DNA of 64,000 bases from Myxococcota bacterium (GCA_024278455.1 JAJRTE010000231.1:1-64000), one strand, 5' to 3'. Positions 26,485 through 35,862 are shown, counted from the first letter of the stretch. Program-made: numbers and translations. The notes: generated by a model not told the origin, from the sequence alone.

Positions 26485-28971
26485 ATGGAACTCGTCATCT
26501 TCCGTGAATCCAAGGAAGTCGGCCGACTTCGCCTGTCCGAGGGCACGTTCTCCATCGGCCGCGGACTGCACAACACCATCGCGCTCGATGAACAGGGCGT
26601 CTCGAGACGGCATGCGCGCATTCGGGTCGAGAACGGTCGCGTGCTTGTCGCCGATCTCGGCAGCGTGAACGGCACGTTGCTCCGCGGAAAACATCTGCGC
26701 GACGAAACCGAACTCGAAAGTGGCGACGTCCTCGAGATCGGTCCGTTCTTCATCCAGGCCATCCTGGATGACGATTTCGTGTCTCACGAGATGGAGCGCA
26801 CCGAGTCCCACGCGTCCCTCAAGGCGCTCGAACGGTCGGCGCGATCCCGGGAAGCCAGCGCGGCGCAAGGAGAGCCCCCGGGCCCGCCGCCCGCCGGCGA
26901 CGACAGCTCGGACTGGCTGGCTCCCCATGAACTGTTCGGCCTTACTGAAGACGGCTGGATCGAGCAATCCCCAACCCCATCGGGCGAGGGCGGGGATTCG
27001 GCTTCACGGACCGCCGGGGCAAGCGATGCGGCGTCCCGGGCACCCTCGCAGCCGGACAGCGGAGAGGACGGTATCCTGCTCGCCGTGGACGACATCTTCC
27101 CCCCGGGCGACGACGATGTCGAACTCATCGAACTGGAGGAGTCCGGTGATTCCTCCGGACCGCCGGTAGAGACCGAAAAACAACGCGAAACCCTGGACTA
27201 CGACGACTGGAAGACTGCCCGTGCAGAACGTGCAACCGCTCCACGGCTGCCGAAAACGCCCAACCTCGCCGATCAGGACGTGGATGCCGGCCCCGCGGCC
27301 GAGCCCGCAGCAAGGGTGAAGGAAACGCCAAGGTTGGTGGCCAGGGAGGGCTTCGCGCAGCAAGACCAGTACGATCTGGACAAGGGAACCTGCTACATCG
27401 GCCGGGCCAAGGAGATGGACATCGTGCTCCTCGACACCAACGCCTCGAGGCGTCATGCCGCGATTTCCCGCGAGGCTGGTGGATTCATGATTCGTGACCT
27501 GTGGAGCTTGAACGGCGTGGAGGTCAACGGCGAGCGCGTGGACGCGGCGCTCCTCAAGAGCGGTGACCGGATTCGCATAGGAGATACCGTCCTCGAGTTC
27601 CTGTGGCCGGCCCAGGACCGCACCTTGGAGTCTTCCGATCGAGACCGGCTGCCAGAAGAATCTGTAGCCGGAGGAACCTCCATCCCGGCGCCACCGTGGC
27701 CATCAGCGGAAGGAGACGCACCGCCGGCACCCTCCTCGTCGGCGGCAGAGGGTGTACCGTCGCCAGGGGCTGCCCCGGTCGCCCGGGGAGGTGCTTCGCC
27801 CCTCGAGCAGTCTCAGGACACGCCTCAGTCCGCCGGGGCCATGGAGCCGTCCCCCGGGCCCCGGCGTCGAGTCGAGCGTCCTGCCGTGCGTTCGGGGCGT
27901 TCTCTCCTGTTGTCTCCCACCGCCATCGTCATCACGGCAACCCTGGTCATCGTCGTCATCGTGTTGCTTGTGGTGGCCTTTCGTGGCCGACCTCGAGTCG
28001 CGTCCCACGCGAGCGTATCACCAGAGCCCATGCTCACTCTGGACTCCGTTCGTCTCGTCGCGAGGGCGGAGGCCGAATTGGCCGCCGGCGAGTACGAATC
28101 GGCGCTGAACACGGCGATTCTCGTCCAGGCGAATCAGCCGGGCTCCAGGCGAGTTGCGAGGCTGGTGCAGCAGGTATCTGAGGCCTGGACGCTCGCCCGG
28201 CTCACGCAGGCGCTGGAAAACAGGCGGGAAGAGATCGCGGGCGCTTCGCCCGAGGAGACCCCGGTGGCCGCAACCCCGGTGGAGGAATCCCCCATCGAGA
28301 CGGGACCACCTCGGCCCGTAGCTGCCACGAGCGCGCCTATCGCCGTGGTTGCGAGCGCCGGTGCCGCGACGAATCGTGGCTCGAGCAGGGCCGATGCCGC
28401 GCGAGCGGTTCGGCCGCCACCGCGCCGGGACGCTGGCGGCGAGGTCCAGGCATCGGACAGGCCGGGAGAGTCGGCCACGTCCGAACTCGACCTTCGCGTC
28501 GCACGATGGTACCGGAAAGGCTTGGAGGCTCGAGACCAGGGCCGCTACCTCGAGGCCGTCCAGGCGTTCGAGCAGGCCAAAGCAGAGGATACGCTCAAGG
28601 AATCGGAACTCTACTATACCGTAGAGGATGAGATGAAGCGGGCCATCGAACACCTGCATGGACTGGCTCGGCCACTCGTCGCCGAAGCCTCCCGGCTGGA
28701 AAGTGAGGGGCGGCTCACCGAGGCGCGACAGAAGCTGGCCGACGCCCTGTCAAGGGATCCCTACTACACGCCGGCCGTGACCCGCCTGCGGCACCTCGAG
28801 GAGCGGCTGGCGACCGAAGCGAGGAAGGTGTTGGTGGAAGCGCAGTCCAGGGAGAACGAGGGAGATATCGCCGGAGCCGTGGAGGCATATCGAAGCGTAT
28901 TGACCCTGGTGCCCGACCCGTCCAACGTGTATCATCAGACAGCAACGCTCAGGCTGGAGCAGCTCGAGTAG
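26485..28971 (+). CDS. Large double-FHA membrane protein with TPR-like C-terminus
   Basis: The 828-residue product carries one FHA domain at the N-terminus (FSIGRGLHNTIALDEQGVSR, then DLGSVNGTLLRG). A second lies near residue 290-380 (CYIGRAKEMDIVLLDTNASR, with DLWSLNGVEVNG), after a long acidic low-complexity linker. A membrane helix lies near 480 (TAIVITATLVIVVIVLLVVA). The extracytoplasmic part has helical repeats (YRKGLEARDQGRYLEAVQAF and similar), ending in LRLEQLE. The second FHA has tryptophan in place of the usual glycine in the DLGS motif. It is the last FHA gene of the operon begun by tadC. Confidence 0.78.
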   Translation: MELVIFRESKEVGRLRLSEGTFSIGRGLHNTIALDEQGVSRRHARIRVENGRVLVADLGSVNGTLLRGKHLRDETELESGDVLEIGPFFIQAILDDDFVSHEMERTESHASLKALERSARSREASAAQGEPPGPPPAGDDSSDWLAPHELFGLTEDGWIEQSPTPSGEGGDSASRTAGASDAASRAPSQPDSGEDGILLAVDDIFPPGDDDVELIELEESGDSSGPPVETEKQRETLDYDDWKTARAERATAPRLPKTPNLADQDVDAGPAAEPAARVKETPRLVAREGFAQQDQYDLDKGTCYIGRAKEMDIVLLDTNASRRHAAISREAGGFMIRDLWSLNGVEVNGERVDAALLKSGDRIRIGDTVLEFLWPAQDRTLESSDRDRLPEESVAGGTSIPAPPWPSAEGDAPPAPSSSAAEGVPSPGAAPVARGGASPLEQSQDTPQSAGAMEPSPGPRRRVERPAVRSGRSLLLSPTAIVITATLVIVVIVLLVVAFRGRPRVASHASVSPEPMLTLDSVRLVARAEAELAAGEYESALNTAILVQANQPGSRRVARLVQQVSEAWTLARLTQALENRREEIAGASPEETPVAATPVEESPIETGPPRPVAATSAPIAVVASAGAATNRGSSRADAARAVRPPPRRDAGGEVQASDRPGESATSELDLRVARWYRKGLEARDQGRYLEAVQAFEQAKAEDTLKESELYYTVEDEMKRAIEHLHGLARPLVAEASRLESEGRLTEARQKLADALSRDPYYTPAVTRLRHLEERLATEARKVLVEAQSRENEGDIAGAVEAYRSVLTLVPDPSNVYHQTATLRLEQLE

Positions 28972-29036
28972 GGACCCGGCAGGTTCTTCCAGGACCGGAT
29001 GTCTGTTCGATCGGAGCGGGAACAGTGGGGAGGCGG

Positions 29037-30767
29037 ATGCAGCGCGAGCGCGTGACCTATCCTGGCCGGTTGCGAGCCCCTGGCCACCTGGCGAGACGAC
29101 TGCTGCCCTCCCCCATCGACGGGCTGCTCATCGCCGTGTACCTGGTATCCTTGGGCTTGCCCATCTTCACGGCGGACACCTGGTGGCGGTTGCGAGTCGG
29201 CGCGTGGGTCGTGGAGCACTTCGACGTGCCTCGAGAAAACCTGTTTTCGTTTGCCGCCGCGCACCATCCCTGGATCGACCACGAATGGCTCACTGACGCG
29301 CTCCTGTTCCTGGTGCTCGACAGGGTGGGACCGGGGTGGCTGCTCTTTCTCAGGGGCGTGGTCCTGGCCGCAGTCCTGGCGTTGCTCTACCGGCTCATGC
29401 GGCGGCGAGGAGGGGTCGTCCCGGCGATCGTTCTCACTGCCGCGGCCGCCGTAGGGCTGCTGCACCATGGCGAACTCGGACCGATGCTGTTCGCATGGCT
29501 GCTCCTGTGTGCCCTGGTGACCTTGATTGAAGATCCAGCCTGGAGGCAGGGCCGGACTTTCGTGCTCGTCCCGCTGTTGTTCCTGTTGTGGGCCAACATG
29601 CACGGCAGTTTTCTCATCGGCCTCGTCCTCCTCGTCGCCCATGGCATCGGGGGACTCGCGGACAGCCGGCGCGGGCGAGGAAACGGCAACCATCTGGGAC
29701 ACCTTGTCGCGGCGGCGCTGTCCATCCCCCTCACATGGTGCAACCCCTACTACTGGTCCCTGTATTCCATGGGAATCGGGGAATTGTGGCAGTTGCTGGC
29801 GAGCGTCCCGCTGCGCTTGAGACTCTTGCCCTGGTCATTCGTGACCCTGGCCGGCGTGCTGACCTGCGGCGCCTGGCTTGTCATCGCCCTGGCCGGGCGG
29901 GAAACCCGGTGGCGCATGGTCTTTCCTCTCATCTTGCTGACACCGCTGGCGTGGACCATGCCCGCCTACCTGTCACTGTGGATCGTCTGGGCAACCCCTA
30001 CGATGATGGAGCACCTGGAACAGCTCGCCGAGCGGATCCAGCATGAGCGAACCGGGTACCTCGAGGAGATCGCAGGTATCTCCAGGTTCATGCGCCGAAT
30101 CGCACAGCCTTTCGCTGCCCTCTCGAGGTTCGATCGATACCTCGTCCACGGTAACTATGCCGCCATGACCATGGCGCTGGCCCTGGCCTATTTCTCCATA
30201 CCTCCGGGCGATACGCTGGCTGTCCTGGGTACACGGGTGTCCGGCCTCACCATCGACGAATTGGTCCCGGAACAGTCCTTTCCCCGGGGCGCCGTCCATG
30301 CCCTGTTGGGAGCTGCCGGTGTCGAATCGAGCGTGATGTCGTCCATGTCGTGGGGGGGATACGTGATGTGGGAGGGATACCCCCGGCTGATGCCTTTTCT
30401 CGACGGCCGTGACGCCGCCTATCCCCTGGACGTCGTCGAAGACTACGACCTGTTTGCTTCCGCCGGACCCGGCTGGGAGGAAATCCTGGAGCGCTACGAG
30501 GTCGACTACCTCCTCTGGGGAACCTCCGCCTTCCAGGTGCGCGCGCTCACCGCGGCTGGCCTCTGGGTCCCGCTCTACCAGGACGCCTCGAGCACCGTGC
30601 TCGGGAGGAAGTACCCGCTCGGCCGTGTCCCGGCTCCGGGCAACGAGGCGGAAACGACGTTTCTCCTCGAGGAGAACGACACGATCGATACCCTCGATGT
30701 CGAGGAGCCTACCCCGGTACCGGTCTTCGGTCTGTTCCGCCCCAACCGCTCCGGGCCTGACCGATAG
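29037..30767 (+). CDS. Polytopic membrane protein, GT-C-like
   Basis: The 576-residue protein has roughly 10 membrane helices. Its N-terminal text DTWWRLRVGAWVVEHFDVPR, followed by HHPWIDHEWLTDALLFLV, is typical of large membrane proteins thought to be relatives of GT-C glycosyltransferases, in which an early Asp lies in the first outer loop. No specific substrate can be named. ATG 29037 is chosen because GGGGAGG lies just upstream; a GTG at 29025 is also in frame. It follows the FHA operon by 65 bases and may be its last member. It converges with the prenyltransferase gene 15 bases further on. Confidence 0.6.
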   Translation: MQRERVTYPGRLRAPGHLARRLLPSPIDGLLIAVYLVSLGLPIFTADTWWRLRVGAWVVEHFDVPRENLFSFAAAHHPWIDHEWLTDALLFLVLDRVGPGWLLFLRGVVLAAVLALLYRLMRRRGGVVPAIVLTAAAAVGLLHHGELGPMLFAWLLLCALVTLIEDPAWRQGRTFVLVPLLFLLWANMHGSFLIGLVLLVAHGIGGLADSRRGRGNGNHLGHLVAAALSIPLTWCNPYYWSLYSMGIGELWQLLASVPLRLRLLPWSFVTLAGVLTCGAWLVIALAGRETRWRMVFPLILLTPLAWTMPAYLSLWIVWATPTMMEHLEQLAERIQHERTGYLEEIAGISRFMRRIAQPFAALSRFDRYLVHGNYAAMTMALALAYFSIPPGDTLAVLGTRVSGLTIDELVPEQSFPRGAVHALLGAAGVESSVMSSMSWGGYVMWEGYPRLMPFLDGRDAAYPLDVVEDYDLFASAGPGWEEILERYEVDYLLWGTSAFQVRALTAAGLWVPLYQDASSTVLGRKYPLGRVPAPGNEAETTFLLEENDTIDTLDVEEPTPVPVFGLFRPNRSGPDR

Positions 30768-30782
30768 AAGTCTTTCCCGGGG

Positions 30783-31700
30783 TCAGTCGGGCCAGTGAAG
30801 AATGAGTATCACGGAGATGGCATAGAGTGCCGCGTTGATCACCATCGGCCGGTCGGAAATCAGCGTTTGTTCCGGAGCCCCCCCCTCTCCGAACCTGGAA
30901 ACGAGGTACTGGTAGCGGAATATGCCGTACAGCACGAATGGGATGGTGAGCATGAGACGACTCGGCCTCTGCGGGTGTGCCCCCACGTCGAATGTGTACA
31001 GTGCGTAGGACATGATGGCACCTGCCGTCACGATGTTGATCATACGCTCCAGGAGTTGTGGGGTGTATTCGCCCAGGTTCTTCCGATGCTGCGTCGCCGC
31101 CTTCTCGAGCAGCAGCAATTCCGACAGGCGCTTGTTCATTGCCAGAAACAACGAAAGAAAGGCCACACAAATCAAGAACCAGGGGGAGATGACCACGTCG
31201 ATCGCCGTCGCGCCCGCGACCGCGCGCAGGATGAAGAGCGCGGCGATCCCCATCACGTCGAGTATTACCAGGTGCTTGAAATGCAGGGTGTATGTCACTG
31301 TCAGCACAAGGTAGGCGGTGCATGTCGCACCGAAGGCCGTGGATAGCGCGTAGGCGCCGGTGAGGCTCCCGATACCACCGGCGCCCATGACGGCGATGGC
31401 GAGGGACCGGGGCAGACGGCCGGACGCAATCGGCCGCTTGCGCTTTTCCGGGTGTTCACGATCCGCGGCGGCGTCGCACAGATCGTTGAACAGGTATCCG
31501 GTACTCGCCAGCAGGCAGAAAAGTGCTGTGGCGACAACGGCCTTCGCGACGTACGGCATGTCGAACGTGTGCCTCGAGAAGACGAGGGCTGCAAACAAAA
31601 TGACGTTTTTCAACCATTGTTTGGGCCTCAATGCCTCCAGGAGAGCGGCCACGGAGGGGCAGGATGTCGAGGGGCGGACCCCTTGTGCACGGCTGGCCAT
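30783..31700 (-). CDS. UbiA-family prenyltransferase, decaprenyl-phosphate phosphoribosyltransferase type
   Basis: The 305-residue protein has about nine helices and the aspartate-rich motif FNDLCDAAADREHPEKRKRP, followed by IASG. The opening LEALRPKQWLKNVILFAALV and the later HLVILDVMGIAALFILRAVA are characteristic of the DPPR-synthase branch, which attaches 5-phosphoribose to polyprenyl phosphate. In mycobacteria this feeds arabinan synthesis; here the sugar's fate is unknown. The true start is ATG 31700, with GGGAGTAGGC before it, two bases after the kinase stop. The long open frame upstream is an artefact of the overlapping kinase. It is co-transcribed with that kinase. Confidence 0.82.
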   Translation of the reverse strand: MASRAQGVRPSTSCPSVAALLEALRPKQWLKNVILFAALVFSRHTFDMPYVAKAVVATALFCLLASTGYLFNDLCDAAADREHPEKRKRPIASGRLPRSLAIAVMGAGGIGSLTGAYALSTAFGATCTAYLVLTVTYTLHFKHLVILDVMGIAALFILRAVAGATAIDVVISPWFLICVAFLSLFLAMNKRLSELLLLEKAATQHRKNLGEYTPQLLERMINIVTAGAIMSYALYTFDVGAHPQRPSRLMLTIPFVLYGIFRYQYLVSRFGEGGAPEQTLISDRPMVINAALYAISVILILHWPD

Positions 31701-31702
31701 GC

Positions 31703-34051
31703 CTACTCCCTTGAATCTGTGTATTCCAGGCTGGCCGGAAGCGTCCGGGAAACGGCCTGTGTACGGAAGGCGCCGCCGGCAGGTGACACGTGGATATCGG
31801 CGTCTCCACCGGGTCGCTCCCCCGCGTGGATGGCCCGCACGGCTCGGATCGTTGCTCCAGGCACCATGGGCTGGAAAGGCACAGCCTCCGCGCGTTCCCC
31901 GGGGTGCATGGCCCTTGCCATGCCTTGAGGGGTGACGCCCGGGTGCAGATCTCCCTCCTCGCCTGATCCACAAAAGGGCGCGCCGAGCAGGTTGGCGAGA
32001 AAGAATCCTGTGACCACGCCTCCAATGAACGCCGACATCGCGGGCCGCTGTTTGAAAGTACCGACCAGGCGTGTGACGATGTCTTCGGTCTCGGACAATG
32101 GAGACGAAACGCCGGCCGGAGGATGCGCCCACGGATCCTCGGGGAGGGGGCGTTCTGCTGCCGGCGCCGAGTCCTCGACAGGTTCCGGCCCTGGGCCTGG
32201 TGCCACTGAGTGCCCGCGTGGCTCCGGGGGGGGCATCGGTGCCTGAACGACAGGCTCCACCGCCGCCGCTGGTTTGGCCGGATCGTGGGCGGCTCGATCG
32301 GGGCGAGCGTCCACCCGTGCGGTCTCCACCGGCGAATGCCGCGCCACGGCCTGCTGTCTTGAGACTGCGTGGATAGGCGTGGTTGGCCTCGCACTTTCCG
32401 GATCGTCAGCGACCCGGGTCGATGCCGGAATCTCGACTTCCGTCTTCGTCTCCGGAGCGCTGGATCGCGACATCCCCTCCCGATCGGCAACGTGACGAGG
32501 TGCGTTTTGATCAAGACCCGGCTCTGCAATGTTTCGGGCGACCGGGATCAGCGGTGCTGGCGACGGCGGGCGTCCGGGCTTCGGTTGGGGAACCTGTTGG
32601 ATGGTCGTCGCCGCCTCCTCTTCGTCATCGCCGGAAGGTGGGGGGACGAAGGTAGCATCAAAATCCGGCGATACCTCCGGGTTATCGAAAAAGCTGAATG
32701 TCTGCTTGCCATCTGCGGCCGGAATCGCGGAGGGAAGCCGCCAGCCTGTCCTCCGCGATGTCCCATCGCCGTCTTGCGCCGGCCGGCTGGGGGACCGGAC
32801 CTGCAAGGAGACGGGGTGGCGAGAGGAGGTGTCGTTTCGAGGGACTCGCCTGGCCTCGCGTTGAATCAGATCTGTCAGTTGAATGGCTTCCGTGACGCCT
32901 TCGTCGTCAGCATCATCGAGGACACCGGGTCGAGCCGTTGGGGCAGTCGCGGGAGACGCGTCATCCCCGCCGGGAGAAGGTGCCGGGCGGCCCGGAGCCG
33001 AACCCGGGAGTCTCCCGAGGGATTGGCGTGTGTTCTCGGGCGGGGGGGCGGCGGAGGATGCCGTTCGGCCGGCAGCGATCTCCTCGGCAAAAAGCTCGGC
33101 CATGAATCGAGACAACTTGGAGGCATTCGAAATGTGGCCGGATTGGTAGGCGAAAGAGAGGAGGTCTGCGCCCATTTCGCCCGCCCGCAGGTACCGTTTG
33201 TCGGCGTCGAGTCGAAGGGCCTTCATGACGATCTGTTCGAGCCGAGGTGGGATCGAGGGGTTGATGCGGGAAGGGGGGAGGACGTGGGCATTGCGAACGT
33301 TGTTCAGGACCTGGATGTCGGCCTCGGCAACGAATGGGTTCTTGCCGGCCAGCATTTCGTACAGCAGCAACGCCGTCGAGAACAGGTCTGTCCGGGCATC
33401 GACCGCCAGTCCGGACGCCTGTTCGGGCGACATGTACTCGAACTTCCCTTTCAGGATGCCTGCTGCGGTTTCCATCATGCGTGTCGACGCCTTGGCGATG
33501 CCGAAATCGACGATCTTGACTTCGCCCGCGTATGACAACAAAATGTTTGGCGGGCTGATGTCGCGATGGATGATCTGAAGCGGAACGTGCGAGTCCTTGG
33601 TGCCCGCGCGCTTGGCGTGGGCGTAGTCGAGGCCCTTCAACACTTCCGTCGCGATGTAGATGGCGTGGTGGATCGGGATCCTGATGTGGCGCTGAGCGCA
33701 GCGGCGGAGGATCTCCCGCAGATCTCCTCCTTCGATGAACTCCATGGCGATGAAGTAGGTGCCTTCGATCTTCCCCAGGTCGTAGACCTGCACGATGTTC
33801 GGGTGGGAGAGGCACACGGCGATCTTGGCCTCGTCGATCAACATGACGACGAATTCGCTGTCGCTGGACAGGTGTGGCAGGATGCGCTTGATGACGAGGT
33901 GCTTTTCGAATCCTCCCTCACCCCGGACTCGAGCACGAAAAACCTCGGCCATCCCGCCGATGGCCAGGCGTTCAAGCAGTTCGTACTTGCCGAAGGGGAT
34001 GGGTTCAGATGCTTTTTCCAATGGAACACCGGGGAGAGGCCGGCGGGACAT
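31703..34051 (-). CDS. Ser/Thr protein kinase with long linker and C-terminal membrane helix
   Basis: The 782-residue protein begins with a kinase domain (about 15-285): LERLAIGGMAEVFRARVRGE, HLVIKRILPHL, HRDISPPNILL, IVDFGIAKAS and KFEYMSPEQA. The catalytic-loop lysine is serine (HRDIS), a variant common among myxobacterial kinases. A 400-residue Pro/Ala/Arg-rich linker follows. One membrane helix lies near residue 700 (MSAFIGGVVTGFFLANLLGA) and a short extracytoplasmic tail ends the protein. ATG 34051 is chosen because AGAGGTC precedes it and homology starts nearby. It is the first gene of a unit with the UbiA protein and lies next to the pilus locus and the FHA operon, making it a candidate for phosphorylating their partners. 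Confidence 0.88.
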   Translation of the reverse strand: MSRRPLPGVPLEKASEPIPFGKYELLERLAIGGMAEVFRARVRGEGGFEKHLVIKRILPHLSSDSEFVVMLIDEAKIAVCLSHPNIVQVYDLGKIEGTYFIAMEFIEGGDLREILRRCAQRHIRIPIHHAIYIATEVLKGLDYAHAKRAGTKDSHVPLQIIHRDISPPNILLSYAGEVKIVDFGIAKASTRMMETAAGILKGKFEYMSPEQASGLAVDARTDLFSTALLLYEMLAGKNPFVAEADIQVLNNVRNAHVLPPSRINPSIPPRLEQIVMKALRLDADKRYLRAGEMGADLLSFAYQSGHISNASKLSRFMAELFAEEIAAGRTASSAAPPPENTRQSLGRLPGSAPGRPAPSPGGDDASPATAPTARPGVLDDADDEGVTEAIQLTDLIQREARRVPRNDTSSRHPVSLQVRSPSRPAQDGDGTSRRTGWRLPSAIPAADGKQTFSFFDNPEVSPDFDATFVPPPSGDDEEEAATTIQQVPQPKPGRPPSPAPLIPVARNIAEPGLDQNAPRHVADREGMSRSSAPETKTEVEIPASTRVADDPESARPTTPIHAVSRQQAVARHSPVETARVDARPDRAAHDPAKPAAAVEPVVQAPMPPPEPRGHSVAPGPGPEPVEDSAPAAERPLPEDPWAHPPAGVSSPLSETEDIVTRLVGTFKQRPAMSAFIGGVVTGFFLANLLGAPFCGSGEEGDLHPGVTPQGMARAMHPGERAEAVPFQPMVPGATIRAVRAIHAGERPGGDADIHVSPAGGAFRTQAVSRTLPASLEYTDSRE

Positions 34052-34708
34052 GACCTCTGATAGTGACAGCAAGTCTACACACTTACGTTCATCGTACCCT
34101 CGCTGAGCGAGTGGCGTCAAGAGGTTTTCGGCTGACTGTCGATACCGGTCACGACGGGAAGCCGCTTGCGACGGCGATGGCGCTGGCACGCGGCGAGGGC
34201 TGCGACAAAAAGACCACAGTCCCGTCGGAAAGGGGGCTGTATCGGGGGACGGGCGCGTGCCCGGGTGTGTGGCGTGGGCCATTGTGCAGGCGTCCAGGAG
34301 CGGCGTGGTCGCTATCCGGCATGTGCCCTGTTGCGCCAGGAGCAGCCAGAGAGGGTGTGAACAGGAGAACGGGTGGATGAGGCCGGGAGATCGCGGTGCG
34401 GTTCGGCGGGGTTGTGAGAGGGTGTGGTCGAGTGGCCGGACTGCGGGCGTGCGACTTTATGGTCCCAGTTGTCTGGCCCCCCCGCTTCTGTGGTGGCTGC
34501 GGTTGTCCCAAAAATGTCTCAACCCGCAAGATCGAGCGTCGTGGCAGATGTGTAGCGAACGGTGGCACTCCGTCCTCGAAAGCGAAGAAAACGCTTTTCT
34601 TGCAGCATATTAGCACATTGTGCCACATGTATGTACACTTGTGGCGTCGATTCTGGTACATTGTTTGAAAGGAAGAGGCACACGGCGACTGATCATGTGG
34701 GAGACATC
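34052..34708. other. Long non-coding region before the pilin genes
   Basis: This is the longest gap without an intact gene. The first 500 bases are GC-rich and hold no credible frame. The last 120 bases are AT-richer and contain an imperfect dyad. No clean sigma-70 or sigma-54 promoter for the pilins was found by eye, so control elements remain unassigned. Confidence 0.5.
34623..34644. promoter_or_regulatory. Imperfect dyad, possible operator upstream of flp pilins
   Basis: A 22-base element begins CCACA and ends TGTGG, with nine of eleven base pairs able to form; its centre is ATGTAC. A related half-site, GGTACATTGT, follows at 34653-34662. It lies 65-85 bases before the first pilin ATG, where a regulator would be expected to bind. 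Confidence 0.35.
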
Positions 34709-34900
34709 ATGATGCGTTCAGCCATGGTATCCTGGTTCCGGCGTTGGCTTCGGGAAGAGGACGGGCAGACGGCTGTCGAGTACGTCTTGGGTATTTCGGT
34801 GATTGCCATTGGCGTGTCGGTGGCGTTCATCTACATGAGCGATTCGACCAAGACGATTTTCAACAATGCCCGCAGGATGATCGAGCTGCCGTACCCGTAA
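34709..34900 (+). CDS. Flp-type pilin 1
   Basis: The 63-residue prepilin has a basic leader and the Flp processing motif EEDG/QTAVEY (cleavage after Gly, Glu at +5, Tyr at +6). A hydrophobic assembly helix follows (VLGISVIAIGVSVAFIYM). After cleavage it would be a very short pilin, as usual for Tad systems. ATG 34709 is preceded by GGGAG; a second ATG at 34712 is also possible. It begins the Tad locus and is followed after 92 bases by a second pilin. Confidence 0.85.
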   Translation: MMRSAMVSWFRRWLREEDGQTAVEYVLGISVIAIGVSVAFIYMSDSTKTIFNNARRMIELPYP

Positions 34901-34992
34901 GATCTTCTTCTGCCGCTTCGGGCTGCGGATGTGCAGTATCGCGGTACCGGGACGTTTTGGATGGTAACAACAACCCAACGAGGAGGAGTGTG

Positions 34993-35202
34993 ATGTTGGA
35001 ACTTGCAAGGAGCCTGATCCGGGACGAAGAGGGACAGACTGCGACCGAGTACATGCTGATCATTTCGGTGATCGTGGTGGCAGTCGTGGCGGCGGCCTAC
35101 GTATTCATCGATCCGTTCCAGAAGGGTGTCAACAAGTTGGCCAATGACGTGAGGACCATTCTGGATAGTGGTATGATCAACGGCCAAGGCGTTGCTCGCT
35201 GA
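34993..35202 (+). CDS. Flp-type pilin 2
   Basis: The 69-residue prepilin has leader MLELARSLIRDEEG, the cleavage motif EEG/QTATEY and helix MLIISVIVVAVVAAAYVFI. A polar tail follows (GVNKLANDVRTILDSGM). A perfect AGGAGG sits seven bases before its ATG, stronger than for pilin 1, which fits a major subunit. A strong stem-loop lies just after its stop. Confidence 0.88.
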   Translation: MLELARSLIRDEEGQTATEYMLIISVIVVAVVAAAYVFIDPFQKGVNKLANDVRTILDSGMINGQGVAR

Positions 35203-35221
35203 CAGGCACTGTGATGGCCTT

Positions 35222-35252
35222 GGGGGACGGTTGACATCCAGGGCCGTCCCCC
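35222..35252 (+). terminator. Intercistronic stem-loop after pilin 2
   Basis: GGGGGACGG (35222-35230) pairs perfectly with CCGTCCCCC (35244-35252) around a 13-base loop. No T run follows, so it is better read as a partial terminator or mRNA-stabilising hairpin. It would keep pilin mRNA abundant relative to the downstream assembly genes. Confidence 0.5.
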
Positions 35253-35279
35253 TTGGTGTTTCTTCGCCAGGTGACGGGA

Positions 35280-35837
35280 ATGGAGGAGGTGGGCGCCTGG
35301 GTCGCGGATGGATTGCTCGTGCTTCTGGTGGCGCTGTCTGGCTACACGGACCTGCGATACCAGAAAATACGCAATATCCATACGTTTCCAGCGATGGCGG
35401 TTGGGCTGGCCATGGGCGCCGTCGCCGGTGGGTGGGTGGGGCTGGGCCTCGCCTTCGCCGGCCTCGGCCTGGGGCTGCTCCTGGTGGGGATTCTGTTCGC
35501 GATGGGCGTCATGAAGGCTGGTGATGTCAAGCTCGCCATGGCGATGGGTGCCCTGTGCGGGCCGGGGGAGATCGCTCGAGGACTGGTGCTGTCGTTCATT
35601 CTGTATCTCCCTGTCGGAGTGGTGACGATCGTCGCGAAAAGCGGGCTACGAAACGTCTGGAAGGCACTGAAGCGGCTGGGCTGGTTCTTCTACACGACGG
35701 TGCACCCCCTGTTGAAGGCGCAACCGCTTGACTCCGAGGGGATGACGTTGGCACCGTTCGGTGTCGTGATGGGCGCCGCCGTGCTGTTGGTCCACTTTGG
35801 TAACTGGATGAACAGCACCTCGTTCTGGGGGCGCTGA
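35280..35837 (+). CDS. Prepilin peptidase, TadV/CpaA type (A24 family)
   Basis: The 185-residue aspartic peptidase lacks the N-methylase domain, as TadV/CpaA proteins do. The first catalytic Asp is in SGYTDLRYQKIRN and the second in the GxGD-like motif MKAGDVKLAMAMGAL. About six membrane helices are present. Several starts are possible (TTG 35253, GTG 35256, GTG 35271, ATG 35280). ATG 35280 was chosen because AGGTGACGGGA precedes it. It should process the two pilins and the pseudopilin-like TadE proteins of this locus. Confidence 0.85.
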   Translation: MEEVGAWVADGLLVLLVALSGYTDLRYQKIRNIHTFPAMAVGLAMGAVAGGWVGLGLAFAGLGLGLLLVGILFAMGVMKAGDVKLAMAMGALCGPGEIARGLVLSFILYLPVGVVTIVAKSGLRNVWKALKRLGWFFYTTVHPLLKAQPLDSEGMTLAPFGVVMGAAVLLVHFGNWMNSTSFWGR

Positions 35838-35862
35838 GGGGCGCCTGTCGGAGGATGGCATC

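Noticed and set aside
30783-32132. 449-residue version of the prenyltransferase
   Set aside because: The first 144 residues are an out-of-frame reading of the kinase gene; ATG 31700 has a ribosome site and the family N-terminus.
34149-34661. 170-residue minus-strand frame upstream of the pilins
   Set aside because: It is a proline- and histidine-rich frame with no ribosome site and no domain, of the kind high GC produces by chance.
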